From NCBI RefSeq assembly GCF_900566055.1, contig NZ_UPHQ01000311.1:1-36562 (forward strand): 36,562 nt of DNA, written 5' to 3'. Positions 7,396 to 15,807 of this stretch are shown piece after piece. Positions within the stretch are counted from its first letter, which is position 1; each line of letters starts with the position of its first letter. The DNA comes from Mycobacterium innocens. Its GTDB lineage: Bacteria > Actinomycetota > Actinomycetes > Mycobacteriales > Mycobacteriaceae. The notes under the pieces are model-generated. The model was not told the DNA's origin, did no database searches, and was given only the letters and a program-made list of their open reading frames with translations. The position numbers and the translations under genes were made by a program.

Positions 7396-9027
7396 ATGAC
7401 GCGAGTCCTATCGGAGAACACGCGTGCGGTCACCCGCACCCGGCGTGTGGTGTTTCTCGACGGTAACGCCGGATTGCCGCGGGAGCTGCTGGGCAACAAG
7501 GGGTATGGAATCGACAGCATGCGTCGGCACGGTTTGCCGGTGCCACCCGCGTTCTGCATCACCACCGAAGTGTGTGCAGACTGGTTCGACGACCCCGAGC
7601 GCGCGATCGACTCGGTGCTGCGCGAAGCCGTCCGGGAGAAGATGGCCGGGCTGGAGGCCGAGACCGGACGCACCTTCGGCCGCGGGCCCCGTCCGCTGTT
7701 GGTCAGCGTACGCAGCGGTGCGGCGCAATCCATGCCGGGAATGCTTGACACCGTGCTGGATCTGGGCATCAACGATGCGGTCGAAGAGTCACTCGCCGAG
7801 CTGCACAGCCCGCGCTTCGCCTGCGACACCCGGCGCCGATTCCAGGAAATGTATCGGCGAATTGTGCTGGGCGACCCCACCGGGGCGGTGCCCGATGACC
7901 CGTATGACCAGATGAGGGGCGCGATTTCGGCAGTTTTCGCTTCATGGAACAGCGACCGTGCCGTGGCCTATCGCAGCCACTACGGCCACGACCATGTCAG
8001 CGGCACCGCGGTGGTGGTACAGGCTATGGTGTTCGGCAACATGGAACAGAATTCGGGCACCGGGGTGGTGTTCTCCCGGAATCCGATGACAGGCGCCAAC
8101 GAGCCGTTCGGGGAGTGGCTGCCGGGCGGGCAGGGGGAAGACGTCGTCTCCGGCACCTTCGATGTCGAGCCGATAACCGCCCTACGCCACGAGCAGCCCG
8201 CAGTCTATGACGAGCTGATGGCGGCGGCCAAGTACCTTGAGCGCAGGGCCGGCGACGTGCAGGACATCGAGTTCACCGTCGAAGACGGCAAGCTGTGGCT
8301 GCTGCAGACACGGGTGGCCAAGCGTTCTGCGCAGGCCGCTGTCCGACTGGCGCTACAACTGCGGCACGAGGGTCTCATCGACGAGGCCGAGACCTTGCTC
8401 CGGGTCACTCCGGCGCATGTCGAGGCTTTACTGATGCCGTCGTTGCAACCTGAAACCCGCCTGGCCGCACCACTTCTTGCCACCGGGCTGCCTGCGTGCC
8501 CCGGCGTCGTCTCGGGGAAGGCGTATGTCGATGTCGACGAGGCGATCGACGCCGCCGATGCCGGTGAGGACGTCATCCTGGTGCGCAATCACACCAGCCC
8601 CCACGACGTGGCGGGCATGCTGGCCGCTCGCGGCATCGTCACCGAGGTCGGTGGTGGCACGAGCCATGCCGCAGTGGTGAGCCGCGAGCTCGGCCGTCCG
8701 GCGGTGGTGGGTTGCGGCATCGGAATCACCGATACGTTGTCCGGAAAGTTGATCACCATCGACGGCAGCGAAGGCGAAGTGCGCGAAGGTGTTCTGCAAC
8801 TTCAAGCGTGGTCCGAACACGACTCTCCGGATTTTCGCGAATTGGCCTCCATCGCAAGGAAGTTGAGCATACTGCGCGCCCATCGCGATGGCGATTATCC
8901 GAGACTGCAAGACGCGACCGTTGATGCCGTGCGCGCCGCGATGGCCGCCGGACACACCGATGTGGTCTCGGAAACTCCGCTGTTGGCGATGCTCACCGCG
9001 GTACGGCTCACAGAAACCCGCGATTAG
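7396..9027 (+). CDS. ppdK: Pyruvate-phosphate-dikinase-like protein: ATP-grasp and phosphohistidine domains, PEP barrel absent
   Basis: 543 residues from the ATG at 7396, with GAGGAG nine bases upstream; longer starts lie inside the ligase gene. The N-terminal two thirds is the PPDK/PEP-synthase ATP-grasp (NKGYGIDSMRRHGLPVPPAF, LLVSVRSGAAQSMPGMLDTV, GVVFSRNPMTGANEPFGEWL, DIEFTVEDGKLWLLQTR). It is followed by a swivelling domain with GGGTSHAAVVSRELGRPAVV, whose His424 would carry the phosphate. A full PPDK has about 870-900 residues and ends in a TIM barrel for PEP/pyruvate; that is missing here, and only about 90 residues of helical tail follow. M. tuberculosis Rv1127c has the same short form. 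It may make phosphohistidine from ATP and pass it to another protein or small molecule. The symbol follows the Rv1127c naming and does not imply dikinase activity. Confidence 0.82.
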   Translation: MTRVLSENTRAVTRTRRVVFLDGNAGLPRELLGNKGYGIDSMRRHGLPVPPAFCITTEVCADWFDDPERAIDSVLREAVREKMAGLEAETGRTFGRGPRPLLVSVRSGAAQSMPGMLDTVLDLGINDAVEESLAELHSPRFACDTRRRFQEMYRRIVLGDPTGAVPDDPYDQMRGAISAVFASWNSDRAVAYRSHYGHDHVSGTAVVVQAMVFGNMEQNSGTGVVFSRNPMTGANEPFGEWLPGGQGEDVVSGTFDVEPITALRHEQPAVYDELMAAAKYLERRAGDVQDIEFTVEDGKLWLLQTRVAKRSAQAAVRLALQLRHEGLIDEAETLLRVTPAHVEALLMPSLQPETRLAAPLLATGLPACPGVVSGKAYVDVDEAIDAADAGEDVILVRNHTSPHDVAGMLAARGIVTEVGGGTSHAAVVSRELGRPAVVGCGIGITDTLSGKLITIDGSEGEVREGVLQLQAWSEHDSPDFRELASIARKLSILRAHRDGDYPRLQDATVDAVRAAMAAGHTDVVSETPLLAMLTAVRLTETRD

Positions 9028-9044
9028 AAGTGAGGAGACCTGCC

Positions 9045-9896
9045 ATGGGTCGAGTGGAAGGCAAAGTTGCCCTCGTCACGGGCGCCGCCCGCGGTCAAGG
9101 CCGAAGCCACGCGGTTCACCTTGCCGAAGAGGGCGCCGACATCATCGCGGTCGACATCTGCCACGACATTGCCAGCAACGACTATCCACTGGCCCGCCCG
9201 GAAGATCTCGACGAAACGGCCCGTCTGGTGGAGAAGCACAATCGTCGTATCGTGCCCGTCCAGGGCGACGTTCGGGATCGCACGGCCTTGGCGGCGGCCG
9301 TCGAAACCGGCATGAGCGAACTGGGCAAGCTCGACATCGTGGTTGCCAACGCAGGCATCTGCCCGCTCGGTGCGGGAGGGTCCGCGGCCGCGTTCATCGA
9401 CGCTGTCGACGTCGACCTGATCGGTGTGCTGAACACGGTTCATGTCGCGCTTCCCCACTTGAAAGCCGGCGCGTCGATCATCATGACCGGTTCGGTGGCG
9501 GGCCTGCTTTCGAGCGCATCTTCCGGATCGTGCCCCCAGGGACTCGGTGGTGCGGGTTACAACTTTGCCAAGCGTGTAATCGTCGAATACACAACCACAT
9601 TGGCGGTCAAACTGGCTCCGCAGTCGATCCGCGTCAACGCCGTGCATCCGACCAACTGCAACACCGACATGCTGCAGAGCGATCCCATGTATCGCACCTT
9701 TCGGCCGGATTTGGAAAACCCCTCGGCAGCGGAGGCGGAGGCGGGCTTCCGCTCGATGCAGGCTATGCCCATACCGTGGGTGGAGCCATCCGACATCTCC
9801 TATGCGGTGGTGTATCTGGCTTCCGACGAGTCGAGGTACGTCACCGGTATGCAGCTCAGAGTCGACGGCGGAGCGACGATTCAGCGCGGACTCTGA
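9045..9896 (+). CDS. Mycofactocin-coupled SDR family oxidoreductase
   Basis: 283 residues; the ATG at 9045 follows GAGGAGA at good spacing. It has a classical SDR core: VTGAARGQGR (11-20), VANAGI (100-105), and the catalytic triad Ser150 (MTGSVAG), Tyr172 and Lys176 (GAGYNFAKR). After the second strand there is an insertion of about 25 residues (VDICHDIASNDYPLARPEDL onward). This insertion marks the SDR subfamily that holds NAD so tightly that the redox peptide mycofactocin is needed as external electron acceptor. Substrates are typically alcohols, including terpene alcohols such as carveol. It is the last gene of the operon, so a hydroxyl-bearing intermediate is likely. The mycofactocin biosynthesis genes are not in this window. 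Confidence 0.88.
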   Translation: MGRVEGKVALVTGAARGQGRSHAVHLAEEGADIIAVDICHDIASNDYPLARPEDLDETARLVEKHNRRIVPVQGDVRDRTALAAAVETGMSELGKLDIVVANAGICPLGAGGSAAAFIDAVDVDLIGVLNTVHVALPHLKAGASIIMTGSVAGLLSSASSGSCPQGLGGAGYNFAKRVIVEYTTTLAVKLAPQSIRVNAVHPTNCNTDMLQSDPMYRTFRPDLENPSAAEAEAGFRSMQAMPIPWVEPSDISYAVVYLASDESRYVTGMQLRVDGGATIQRGL

Positions 9897-9916
9897 GAGG
9901 CGGGCCCCAGCTCTCA
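9894..9916 (+). terminator. Possible terminator hairpin after the 1879-9896 operon
   Basis: TGAGAG and CTCTCA form a six-base stem with an 11-nt GC-rich loop directly at the end of the SDR gene, in the short gap before the convergent TetR gene. ATTTT follows a few bases later. The stem is short, so the call is tentative. Confidence 0.3.
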
Positions 9917-9950
9917 CCGCCATTTTCGGATCAGTCTGCGCGAGCCGCTG

Positions 9951-10631
9951 TCACCGCTTGCGCCGGACGGGTGCTGCCATCGCTGTGCGCTTCGCAACGA
10001 AGCTCGTGTGCAACCCGGAGAGCAGTGCTCGCACCGCGGCGCGAAGGTGGTCCCGGGGCGGAATCGCAGCGGTAGCTTCGATCACCTCCGCCAGATCCGG
10101 GGACGGAGGCTCGTCGCGTGGCAGGGCCAGCGGCGTGAGTTGCGACCAGCCGATGATCAACGCACAGATCGCCGCATAAGCCTCCACGGTGGCCGCCAGG
10201 TCGAACCCCCCGGCCCGAAGCTGCGCGATGACGAAGCTGGCCACCCCTACATCTTCAACCCTGCCCTGCTGCGCGTTGAGTACGTGGCCCACCACACCCG
10301 GGAACTCGTCGGTGAGATCGGCCGTGACAAGGAGGACACGCTCGATGGCGTCGTCCCACCGCTCATCGGGTCGACGCACTAATTGATCGGCGAATGCCTG
10401 CTTCATGACGTGAGACGCGACCAACGAAGCCAATCCTTGTCGCCCACCCCGGACGTGGTAGTACACCGCGGGGCCGGTAACGCCCAGCTGCTCCGCCACC
10501 TTCGTCACGGTCAACGCGTCAAGGCCCCCGACGCGTGTCAGCTCGACGGCTGCTTCCACGATGTCAGCTTCGGTCAGAACCGTCGCCTGAACCCCGCCGC
10601 GCTGCCCGCCGAACTTCGTTGTGCTGGCCAC
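9951..10631 (-). CDS. TetR-family transcriptional repressor
   Basis: 226 residues. The N-terminal DNA-binding domain is clear: LTEADIVEAAVELTRVGGLD, then ALTVTKVAEQLGVTGPAVYY HVRGG as helix-turn-helix (about residues 20-65). The C-terminal part is an all-helical ligand/dimer domain without a recognised subfamily; the end (RTAMAAPVRRKR) is basic. It is transcribed divergently from the AveC-like membrane protein at 10809. Between them lie a tandem 14-bp repeat with embedded palindromes (10664-10691) and a promoter (10747-10774). The layout fits a repressor controlling itself and the divergent gene. It may also affect the operon to its left, with which it converges. Confidence 0.85.
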   Translation of the reverse strand: MASTTKFGGQRGGVQATVLTEADIVEAAVELTRVGGLDALTVTKVAEQLGVTGPAVYYHVRGGRQGLASLVASHVMKQAFADQLVRRPDERWDDAIERVLLVTADLTDEFPGVVGHVLNAQQGRVEDVGVASFVIAQLRAGGFDLAATVEAYAAICALIIGWSQLTPLALPRDEPPSPDLAEVIEATAAIPPRDHLRAAVRALLSGLHTSFVAKRTAMAAPVRRKR

Positions 10632-10663
10632 CCACGCATTCTGCCGCCATTGCGAGTCACATA

Positions 10664-10691
10664 GGTACCTAGGCTCGGGTACCTAGGCTCG
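10664..10691. repeat. Tandem 14-bp repeat with palindromic core, likely TetR operator
   Basis: GGTACCTAGGCTCG occurs twice head to tail without a gap. The first copy sits within TAGGTACCTA, a perfect 10-bp palindrome, and each unit contains GGTACC overlapping CCTAGG. It lies 33 bp upstream of the TetR start codon, where autoregulatory operators usually sit. Function is inferred from position and symmetry. Confidence 0.55.
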
Positions 10692-10746
10692 GCGAGCGCA
10701 GCACCCGCCCGGCGCCTGCCTGACGTGTCCGGTGGCGAAGAAATCA

Positions 10747-10774
10747 TTGACATTTGGCTTCGTCCATTTAGATA
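10747..10774 (+). promoter_or_regulatory. Promoter for the AveC-like gene
   Basis: TTGACA (10747-10752) and TAGATA (10769-10774) are separated by 16 bp and followed by an A/T-rich start region. The ribosome binding site AAGGAGG (10797-10803) lies 5 nt before the GTG start at 10809. Promoter elements were read by eye; no start-site data exist here. Confidence 0.5.
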
Positions 10775-10808
10775 CTATTAATGCTCAAGCGTCTGCAAGG
10801 AGGCACCT

Positions 10809-11672
10809 GTGGAAACCGGCCGGCTGATCAACTTCGTGTTCCTAGCCGTAGCTCTGGCCTCGGTGATATGGCTGTATCGAGGTGACCGGGCAGCCGGCCA
10901 CATCCGCGCGGTGACGTGGATGTTCATCGGCGCCACCTCAATGTCGTGGATGGAGGCGGTTTGGGACTGGGCGCTGTACTTCCGCTTCAATCCCAAGCAG
11001 GACTGGCTCATGCCCGAGTGGGTCCCGGTGTTGGGTATGGCAGGAGGTTGGCCCTACCTCATGCCGTGTATCTATGGCCCATGGTTCGTCCTGTGCACCT
11101 ACTTCTTCGCCAAGAAAATGGTCGAACGCAACATCAGCACCCCGAAGATCGTCGGCGTGGCGGTTGCCGCGGGCGCGCTCTCGGAACTCGTTCTCGAGCT
11201 TCCATTCCTTTTCATCGGCAATTACGCCTACACCCGTTCAGTGCCTGGCCTGGCGCTGTTCGTCGGCACCCAGCAGCAATACCCACTGCTCGTTGCCGTC
11301 TTCATGGCACCGGTCATGGCTTTCTTCACCATCATCATGGTGCGCGGGCTGAGGTTATCGACCGTACCGTCTGCACCCGTCACCGCTCTCGCCAGCGCGA
11401 GCGTCGGTGGCGGCGCCTCGGCACCTGAGTTCGCTCCCGCACGAAGCGATCAGGCCAGTCCGGCTACCTTCTGGTCGCGACTGGGCAATCTACGCGCCTT
11501 GGGCGGCCAAGACGATCGCCTCGCCCCCAACCTCATCGCCGCTATCGTCTCGTGTCACATCATTTTCGTGCTGCCGATGATTCCTGCCGTGATCATCAGA
11601 TTCGCGGGATGGGCGACGCAGGTCGGGCTCGCAAACCCGTTCGGAGTGACCGCTTATCCGTTTCCTTGGTGA
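10809..11672 (+). CDS. Polytopic membrane protein, possibly AveC (spirocyclase)-like
   Basis: 287 residues; GTG start with AAGGAGG five bases upstream. Hydrophobic segments appear near residues 6-23 (INFVFLAVALASVIWLY), 36-54, 75-100, 112-135 (ELVLELPFLFI), 153-178 (LLVAVFMAPVMAFFTIIMVR) and about 237-262. A hydrophilic linker rich in Ala/Ser (180-225) separates the last one. Charged and aromatic residues inside the membrane part (SWMEAVWDWALYFRFNPKQDW) resemble the AveC family, named after the spiroketal cyclase of avermectin synthesis and common in mycobacteria with unknown function. I assign this from remembered motif style, so the family is uncertain; that it is an integral membrane protein is not. 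The divergent TetR probably controls it. Confidence 0.5.
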   Translation: METGRLINFVFLAVALASVIWLYRGDRAAGHIRAVTWMFIGATSMSWMEAVWDWALYFRFNPKQDWLMPEWVPVLGMAGGWPYLMPCIYGPWFVLCTYFFAKKMVERNISTPKIVGVAVAAGALSELVLELPFLFIGNYAYTRSVPGLALFVGTQQQYPLLVAVFMAPVMAFFTIIMVRGLRLSTVPSAPVTALASASVGGGASAPEFAPARSDQASPATFWSRLGNLRALGGQDDRLAPNLIAAIVSCHIIFVLPMIPAVIIRFAGWATQVGLANPFGVTAYPFPW

Positions 11673-11718
11673 TCCTCAGGATGCTGGGGCACCAAGGCAT
11701 TCGCGTCGCTTCAGCACA

Positions 11719-12480
11719 TCACAACAACCGGCGCAGGGCGGCATCCAATAGCCCGGGTGTGAATCGCCGCAGCCGCCAGACGGTAGCGGACCCCCGGCCT
11801 GGAAACACGTACATTCCGGCGCGCGGTCGAGCCAGTGAGGCGTCAATCGCATCCAGAACCTGTTGTACCGTAATAGGTTTAAGCACCTTCAGCGCTCCCT
11901 TCGGGGCGTTGTGGCGCAAAATGTCGTCGAGCATGGGCGTTTGGACTCCGGGAGGGCACACGCACCTTAAGGTCACACCGGACCCATCTAGTTCGAGCTT
12001 CAGCGTCTCGGCGAAACCCACCACTGCGAACTTGGTGGCGGTGTAAGCACCCATGTTTGGCGTGGCGAACCACCCCGCCAGGGAGGCGAACAGCACGATC
12101 TCACCGCTGTTGCGGGAACGCATCGCCGGCAGCACAGCCTTGACCCAGTGCACGGTCCCCAGATAGTTCACCGACATCACGGCGGCGAACCGTGCAGCCG
12201 GCACCTGGTCAATCGGTCCGGCCACGGCAATGCCCGCGGCGTTGACCAGCCGATCAACTCGGCCGAGCCGTTCGGTAATCGCCGCAGCCGTCGCCGCAAC
12301 CTGATCCGCCTCGGAGACGTCGCAAGCAAACCGATGAAAGCCGGCATGATCTGCCAGTAAGGCATAGGTCGCGCCGGGCAAGTCCACGGCAGCCACTTGC
12401 CAACCGGAATCGAGCAGTCGGCGCGCCGCGAGCGACCCCATGCCGCTCGCGGCTCCCGTGACAACCGCAACCGGTGCCAA
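11719..12480 (-). CDS. Classical short-chain dehydrogenase
   Basis: 253 residues if started at the TTG at 12480, one base beyond the stop codon of the upstream WS/DGAT gene. The frame stays open further upstream, but that part lies inside the WS/DGAT gene and has no SDR homology. The protein then begins right before the cofactor motif VVTGAASGMGSLAARRLL (6-23). VDLP after the second strand suggests NAD. NAAGIAVAGP (80-89) and the catalytic Ser133 (LFASLAG), Tyr146 and Lys150 (YTATKFAVVGF) are all present. The C-terminal part (PRAGMYVFPGRGSATVWRL) suggests a membrane-near SDR acting on lipids or sterols, as in many mycobacterial SDRs. Coupling to a WS/DGAT suggests a lipid alcohol, aldehyde or ketone substrate. 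Confidence 0.8.
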   Translation of the reverse strand: MAPVAVVTGAASGMGSLAARRLLDSGWQVAAVDLPGATYALLADHAGFHRFACDVSEADQVAATAAAITERLGRVDRLVNAAGIAVAGPIDQVPAARFAAVMSVNYLGTVHWVKAVLPAMRSRNSGEIVLFASLAGWFATPNMGAYTATKFAVVGFAETLKLELDGSGVTLRCVCPPGVQTPMLDDILRHNAPKGALKVLKPITVQQVLDAIDASLARPRAGMYVFPGRGSATVWRLRRFTPGLLDAALRRLL

Positions 12481-12481
12481 A

Positions 12482-13924
12482 TCAAGCCCCCGAGAACGGT
12501 CCGCGCGGGCGCGGTGGGGACGACAGCAACCGCGCGATTTCCGTGTGCATCTCCTCGGCGATCGTCCAAATGTCGGGCGTGTTTTCACGGTGGCCGGTCG
12601 TTGTGACGAACATCTGTCCCGCGTAGGTCGTCACGGCGATGATCAGGCTCATCCCGTAGGTCTGCATCATTTGGATATGGGTGCGCTCGAGTTTGGCGCC
12701 GGCCAAATACAGCGGCACGGAAGGTCCTTGCACATTTGTCACCAGCGTGTTGAACGGCGCGGGCGCCTTGTCGCCGAGCCCGGAAACCAGGCCGTTGATC
12801 ACCAACTCGGTGAAGCCGGGTGCCAGCACCTGGAAGATGTTCTCGACCACGTTGGTGTGCGAGGCCTTCACTGCGGCCTTCGCCTGCGTCGTGGCGGCGT
12901 TGATGATCGCGAGGCGCTGCAGCGGATCCTCAACATCGACGGGCAACTTCAAAGAGATGATCGCGAATCGGTTTTCGAATGCGCCGCTGTCGTCCACGGT
13001 TCGGGTGTTCACCGGGTTGCCGCAGGTAATTGGGCCGTCCGGCAAGGCGTCGTGGTCGATCAACCACCGCCGCAGCGCCGCAGTCGATATGGCCAGCGCG
13101 ACGTCGTTAACGGTGCAGCCGTGCAATTGCCGAATCTTCTTTACCTCCGACATCGCGATGTTCGCCCAGGCTGTGGTCTTGTGCGGAATACCATGCGAGA
13201 GTTGGTTAAACGGCAGCCGAGGACCGGAGAACAGCCGCGCGCCGGCGTTTGTGGCCGGCTTCTCCCGTCGCGCCAACACCGAATTCAGCCTGCGCCGGGC
13301 CAGCACTGTGCCCAGGCCCGCGATCGCGCGTGCACTTCGTATCGGCCGCATCGCCATCGTTGGCAACGACCGCATCAGCATCTCGCCTTGTGAGGGTACC
13401 GGTTCCGGCTTCCACTCATCGTCGGGAATCGTCGCGACGTCAGCGTTCGGCTCGGTGGTAAACATCTGGAAGATCATCGCAACCCCGCCCATGCCGTCGA
13501 TGCAGGCGTGATGCATGCGCAACATGATCGCCTTCTTGCCGTCAGGCAGGCCGTCGAGGAACCACAGATCCCACAGCGGTCGACGCCAGTCCAAAGGCAG
13601 GCTGCCGATTTCGTCGATCACAGCCGCCAGCTCGCGATCCCCGCCGGGCGCCGGGACACCCAGACTGTGCAGATGGTCGTCGAGGTTGAACTCCGGGTCC
13701 TCCACCCACACCGGTGACGTGAGGCCGAACGGCACTTGTACGAGTCGGCGGCGAAACGGCGGCATCGTGGGCAGCAGGCGGGCCAGGTGGGCCTTCAGAT
13801 GCGTCAGTGTCCACGGCTCCAACGACGTCGACGGATCGAAAACGAAGAGCCCGCCTCCGTGTAGCGGGTAGCGCTCGTTGTCCATGGTGATGAACAAGGT
13901 GTCGAGATCAGATAGCTGCTTCAT
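12482..13924 (-). CDS. Wax ester synthase/diacylglycerol acyltransferase (WS/DGAT)
   Basis: 480 residues from the ATG at 13924. A GTG five codons upstream (13939) is possible, but the shorter start aligns residue for residue with the paralogue at 30076 (MKQLSDLDTLF against MRSLSTLDTLF). It transfers an acyl group from acyl-CoA to a long-chain alcohol or diacylglycerol to form storage lipids. The catalytic HHxxxDG is MHHACIDGMGG (His138-His139, Asp143-Gly144). PLWDLWFLDGL and NPVNTRTVDDSG are family-typical blocks, and the C-terminal domain includes FNTLVTNVQGPSVPLYL. Length matches mycobacterial Tgs proteins. It is followed by a coupled SDR gene. Confidence 0.9.
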   Translation of the reverse strand: MKQLSDLDTLFITMDNERYPLHGGGLFVFDPSTSLEPWTLTHLKAHLARLLPTMPPFRRRLVQVPFGLTSPVWVEDPEFNLDDHLHSLGVPAPGGDRELAAVIDEIGSLPLDWRRPLWDLWFLDGLPDGKKAIMLRMHHACIDGMGGVAMIFQMFTTEPNADVATIPDDEWKPEPVPSQGEMLMRSLPTMAMRPIRSARAIAGLGTVLARRRLNSVLARREKPATNAGARLFSGPRLPFNQLSHGIPHKTTAWANIAMSEVKKIRQLHGCTVNDVALAISTAALRRWLIDHDALPDGPITCGNPVNTRTVDDSGAFENRFAIISLKLPVDVEDPLQRLAIINAATTQAKAAVKASHTNVVENIFQVLAPGFTELVINGLVSGLGDKAPAPFNTLVTNVQGPSVPLYLAGAKLERTHIQMMQTYGMSLIIAVTTYAGQMFVTTTGHRENTPDIWTIAEEMHTEIARLLSSPPRPRGPFSGA

Positions 13925-14594
13925 AGTCCGGTCTTTCACGCCGCAGTATCGCCGAAATGCCTACCACAACCACTGTTTCACGTGCGCCCCGCTATGTCAT
14001 CGGCTCGGCCGCAGGTAGCTAAGGGGTCCGATGGCGCCTGCTGATTTCATACCGACGGAGCGAATCGTCGATACTCAGCGATCCGGTAGGTGATACTTTC
14101 GGCCGCGCAGCCGGATGCTATCACATATCTAACTAAGTATTAACGCTATCCCTTGGCAGAAAGCGGCCTCACCTGTGCTGCAACCCCCAAAGCCGAGGAA
14201 GCATGGCATAGCGGACAGCGGTGCTCACTATCCCCACTGCGGATCCAAGATACTTCCGATCCGGACTCAGACACTTGGTGATACACATCGGTTCTGTCGG
14301 ATTAGCTTGCAGTTCTTTGTGTTCCGGCTTTGGCGCTGCTGATCCAGTCACTACTTCAGCGGGCGTCGCTCAAGGCCGCGGCAATCACATCTGTCACAGG
14401 AGTCCCCGCCCGAGTCGGTGCAGAATTTGCCCGCCTCGTAGCGACAACGTGAGCACTTGAGGCACCGAGAACATCCCGTCCGGCGCAGACTCGTGTGACT
14501 GATGTGACACTCGCCGCTGCGCCCACCACGGGCGTCGAGTCACGTCCGTTCAGGGAGGCGGGTTGATGTCGCCGGGTCGTGCGGCGCCCGCAGG
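13925..14594. other. Non-coding or decayed stretch with AT-rich promoter-like island
   Basis: About 670 bp without a convincing gene. Around 14118-14150 an AT-rich island (TATCACATATCTAACTAAG then TATTAACGC) stands out and could hold the promoter of the minus-strand WS/DGAT gene. The remainder is less regular than neighbouring coding DNA. Small minus-strand ORFs at 14169-14351 and 14356-14766 have no recognisable features; gene remnants are possible but I cannot name them. Confidence 0.4.
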
Positions 14595-15781
14595 TCAGTT
14601 TTCCCGACCTCGGCCATCGCGTGACTGCCGTCTGCCCGGTGACCAGGTCTCGACGATCGGCCAATCCTGGATCTTCCCGTGGTTCACCCCGCCGGCTTGG
14701 TCGGCGTGCAGACGCGGCGAGAGGGTCCAGTTGTCGTCCTGGTGGCGACCACCGATGTTGCGGCACCCGCTCGCCGCCAGTTCGAACGGTGTGCGGATAC
14801 CCGGCTCCGCGGCGATGAGCGCAGGCAGCGTGTTGATCCCGTACATGGCGGTGCCGAACAGCGCCGGGCGATCCTGCTTGCCGGCCGGATCTCGAAGACT
14901 CAGATGCAGCTCATAGTCCGGGATCCCGCGGATCTCGACGCCGTAACCCTGCTGAAGCCGCCAGTGCTCGGCGATGTCGCGGCGAAGCCGGTTGACGTGT
15001 TCGATCCGAAATCGTTCGACACCCTCCACGGTGCCGGTGACCCCGAACCGGATAGCCGCCACGGCGCCGGTCTCGACAGTCCTGGCCGGGATGTCGAACT
15101 CCTCGTCGCTGCGGAACACTTCGCGGAATTCTTCGACACGAACCTCGTTGCAACCCAAGGCGGCAGCCAGTCCGCGGATCGACGATCCCCACGTGCGGTC
15201 GAGCACGCCCGGCCGGTGGAACCTGCTGCTCGTGTGGTCCTGCACGCCCAGGCCGAGGTCGTCGAGCCGCCAGCGTGGCAGCGGATCGTAATCGCGCACT
15301 TCGTAGAGCGTCAGGTGATCGACACGCTCGCTGATCGCCGACAAGACGAATGGCAACAGTTGGGTGGAGAAGCCGGGATCGATGCCGCCGTACATGATCG
15401 ACGCGCCGCCGGCCAATGCCGCGTCCGCAATAGGCTCACGAATCTCCGGTGGGCACGACGGCGGGTGCAGCAGTTCGGGAATACCCAGATAAGACACGTC
15501 GATTCCGTTGCGCAGGTACGGCAGCACCGGTTCGAAGCTGCGGCTCTTGCCGCAATACACCAGCGCGTCCGGACGCTGCGCCAGCACATCGTTCAGTGAG
15601 GTGGTCAGTGCGGTACCGCAGGGCTGCCAACCGATGAGTTCACCGGCGTCGCGTCCCACTTTGGATTCCGAAAACGTTTGTACCGCACACAGCTCCATGT
15701 CGGGTCGGCTCAGAAGCCCGCGGATCGCATAGTGGCCCACGTCTTTCCGGTTCCGCACAGGGCCACCCGCAAACGGCTCAT
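14595..15781 (-). pseudogene. Dihydrodipicolinate-reductase-like NAD(P) dehydrogenase with an N-terminal frameshift
   Basis: The true start is the ATG at 15781 (GGAGAAC upstream), giving MSRLRVALCGTGK and then the wrong frame. The rest, VGHYAIRGLLSRPDMELCAV onward, continues in another frame to 14595. Removing two bases from the AAAGAC run at 15741-15746 would restore CGTGNVGHYAI, the normal Rossmann motif. So this is either a sequencing error or a real inactivating mutation. A continuous ORF of 410 codons exists from 15827, but it begins inside the upstream gene and lacks the nucleotide-binding motif. The body includes GGIDPGFSTQLLPF and YEVRDYD, matching the homologous gene just upstream. 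These oxidoreductases resemble dihydrodipicolinate reductase and 2,4-diaminopentanoate dehydrogenase; the substrate here is unknown. Confidence 0.75.
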
Positions 15782-15807
15782 CAGTTCTCCACTTCCCTTG
15801 TGTCACT

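Noticed and set aside
8888..10075. Plus-strand ORF of 395 codons over the SDR gene
   Set aside because: Overlaps the mycofactocin-type SDR in another frame; composition is low-complexity Arg/Gly/Ser.
12440..13393. Plus-strand ORF of 317 codons
   Set aside because: Antisense to the WS/DGAT gene with a complete HHxxxDG motif; no ribosome binding site or recognisable domain.
14679..15599. Plus-strand ORF of 306 codons
   Set aside because: Antisense to the frameshifted dehydrogenase whose body is recognisable on the minus strand.
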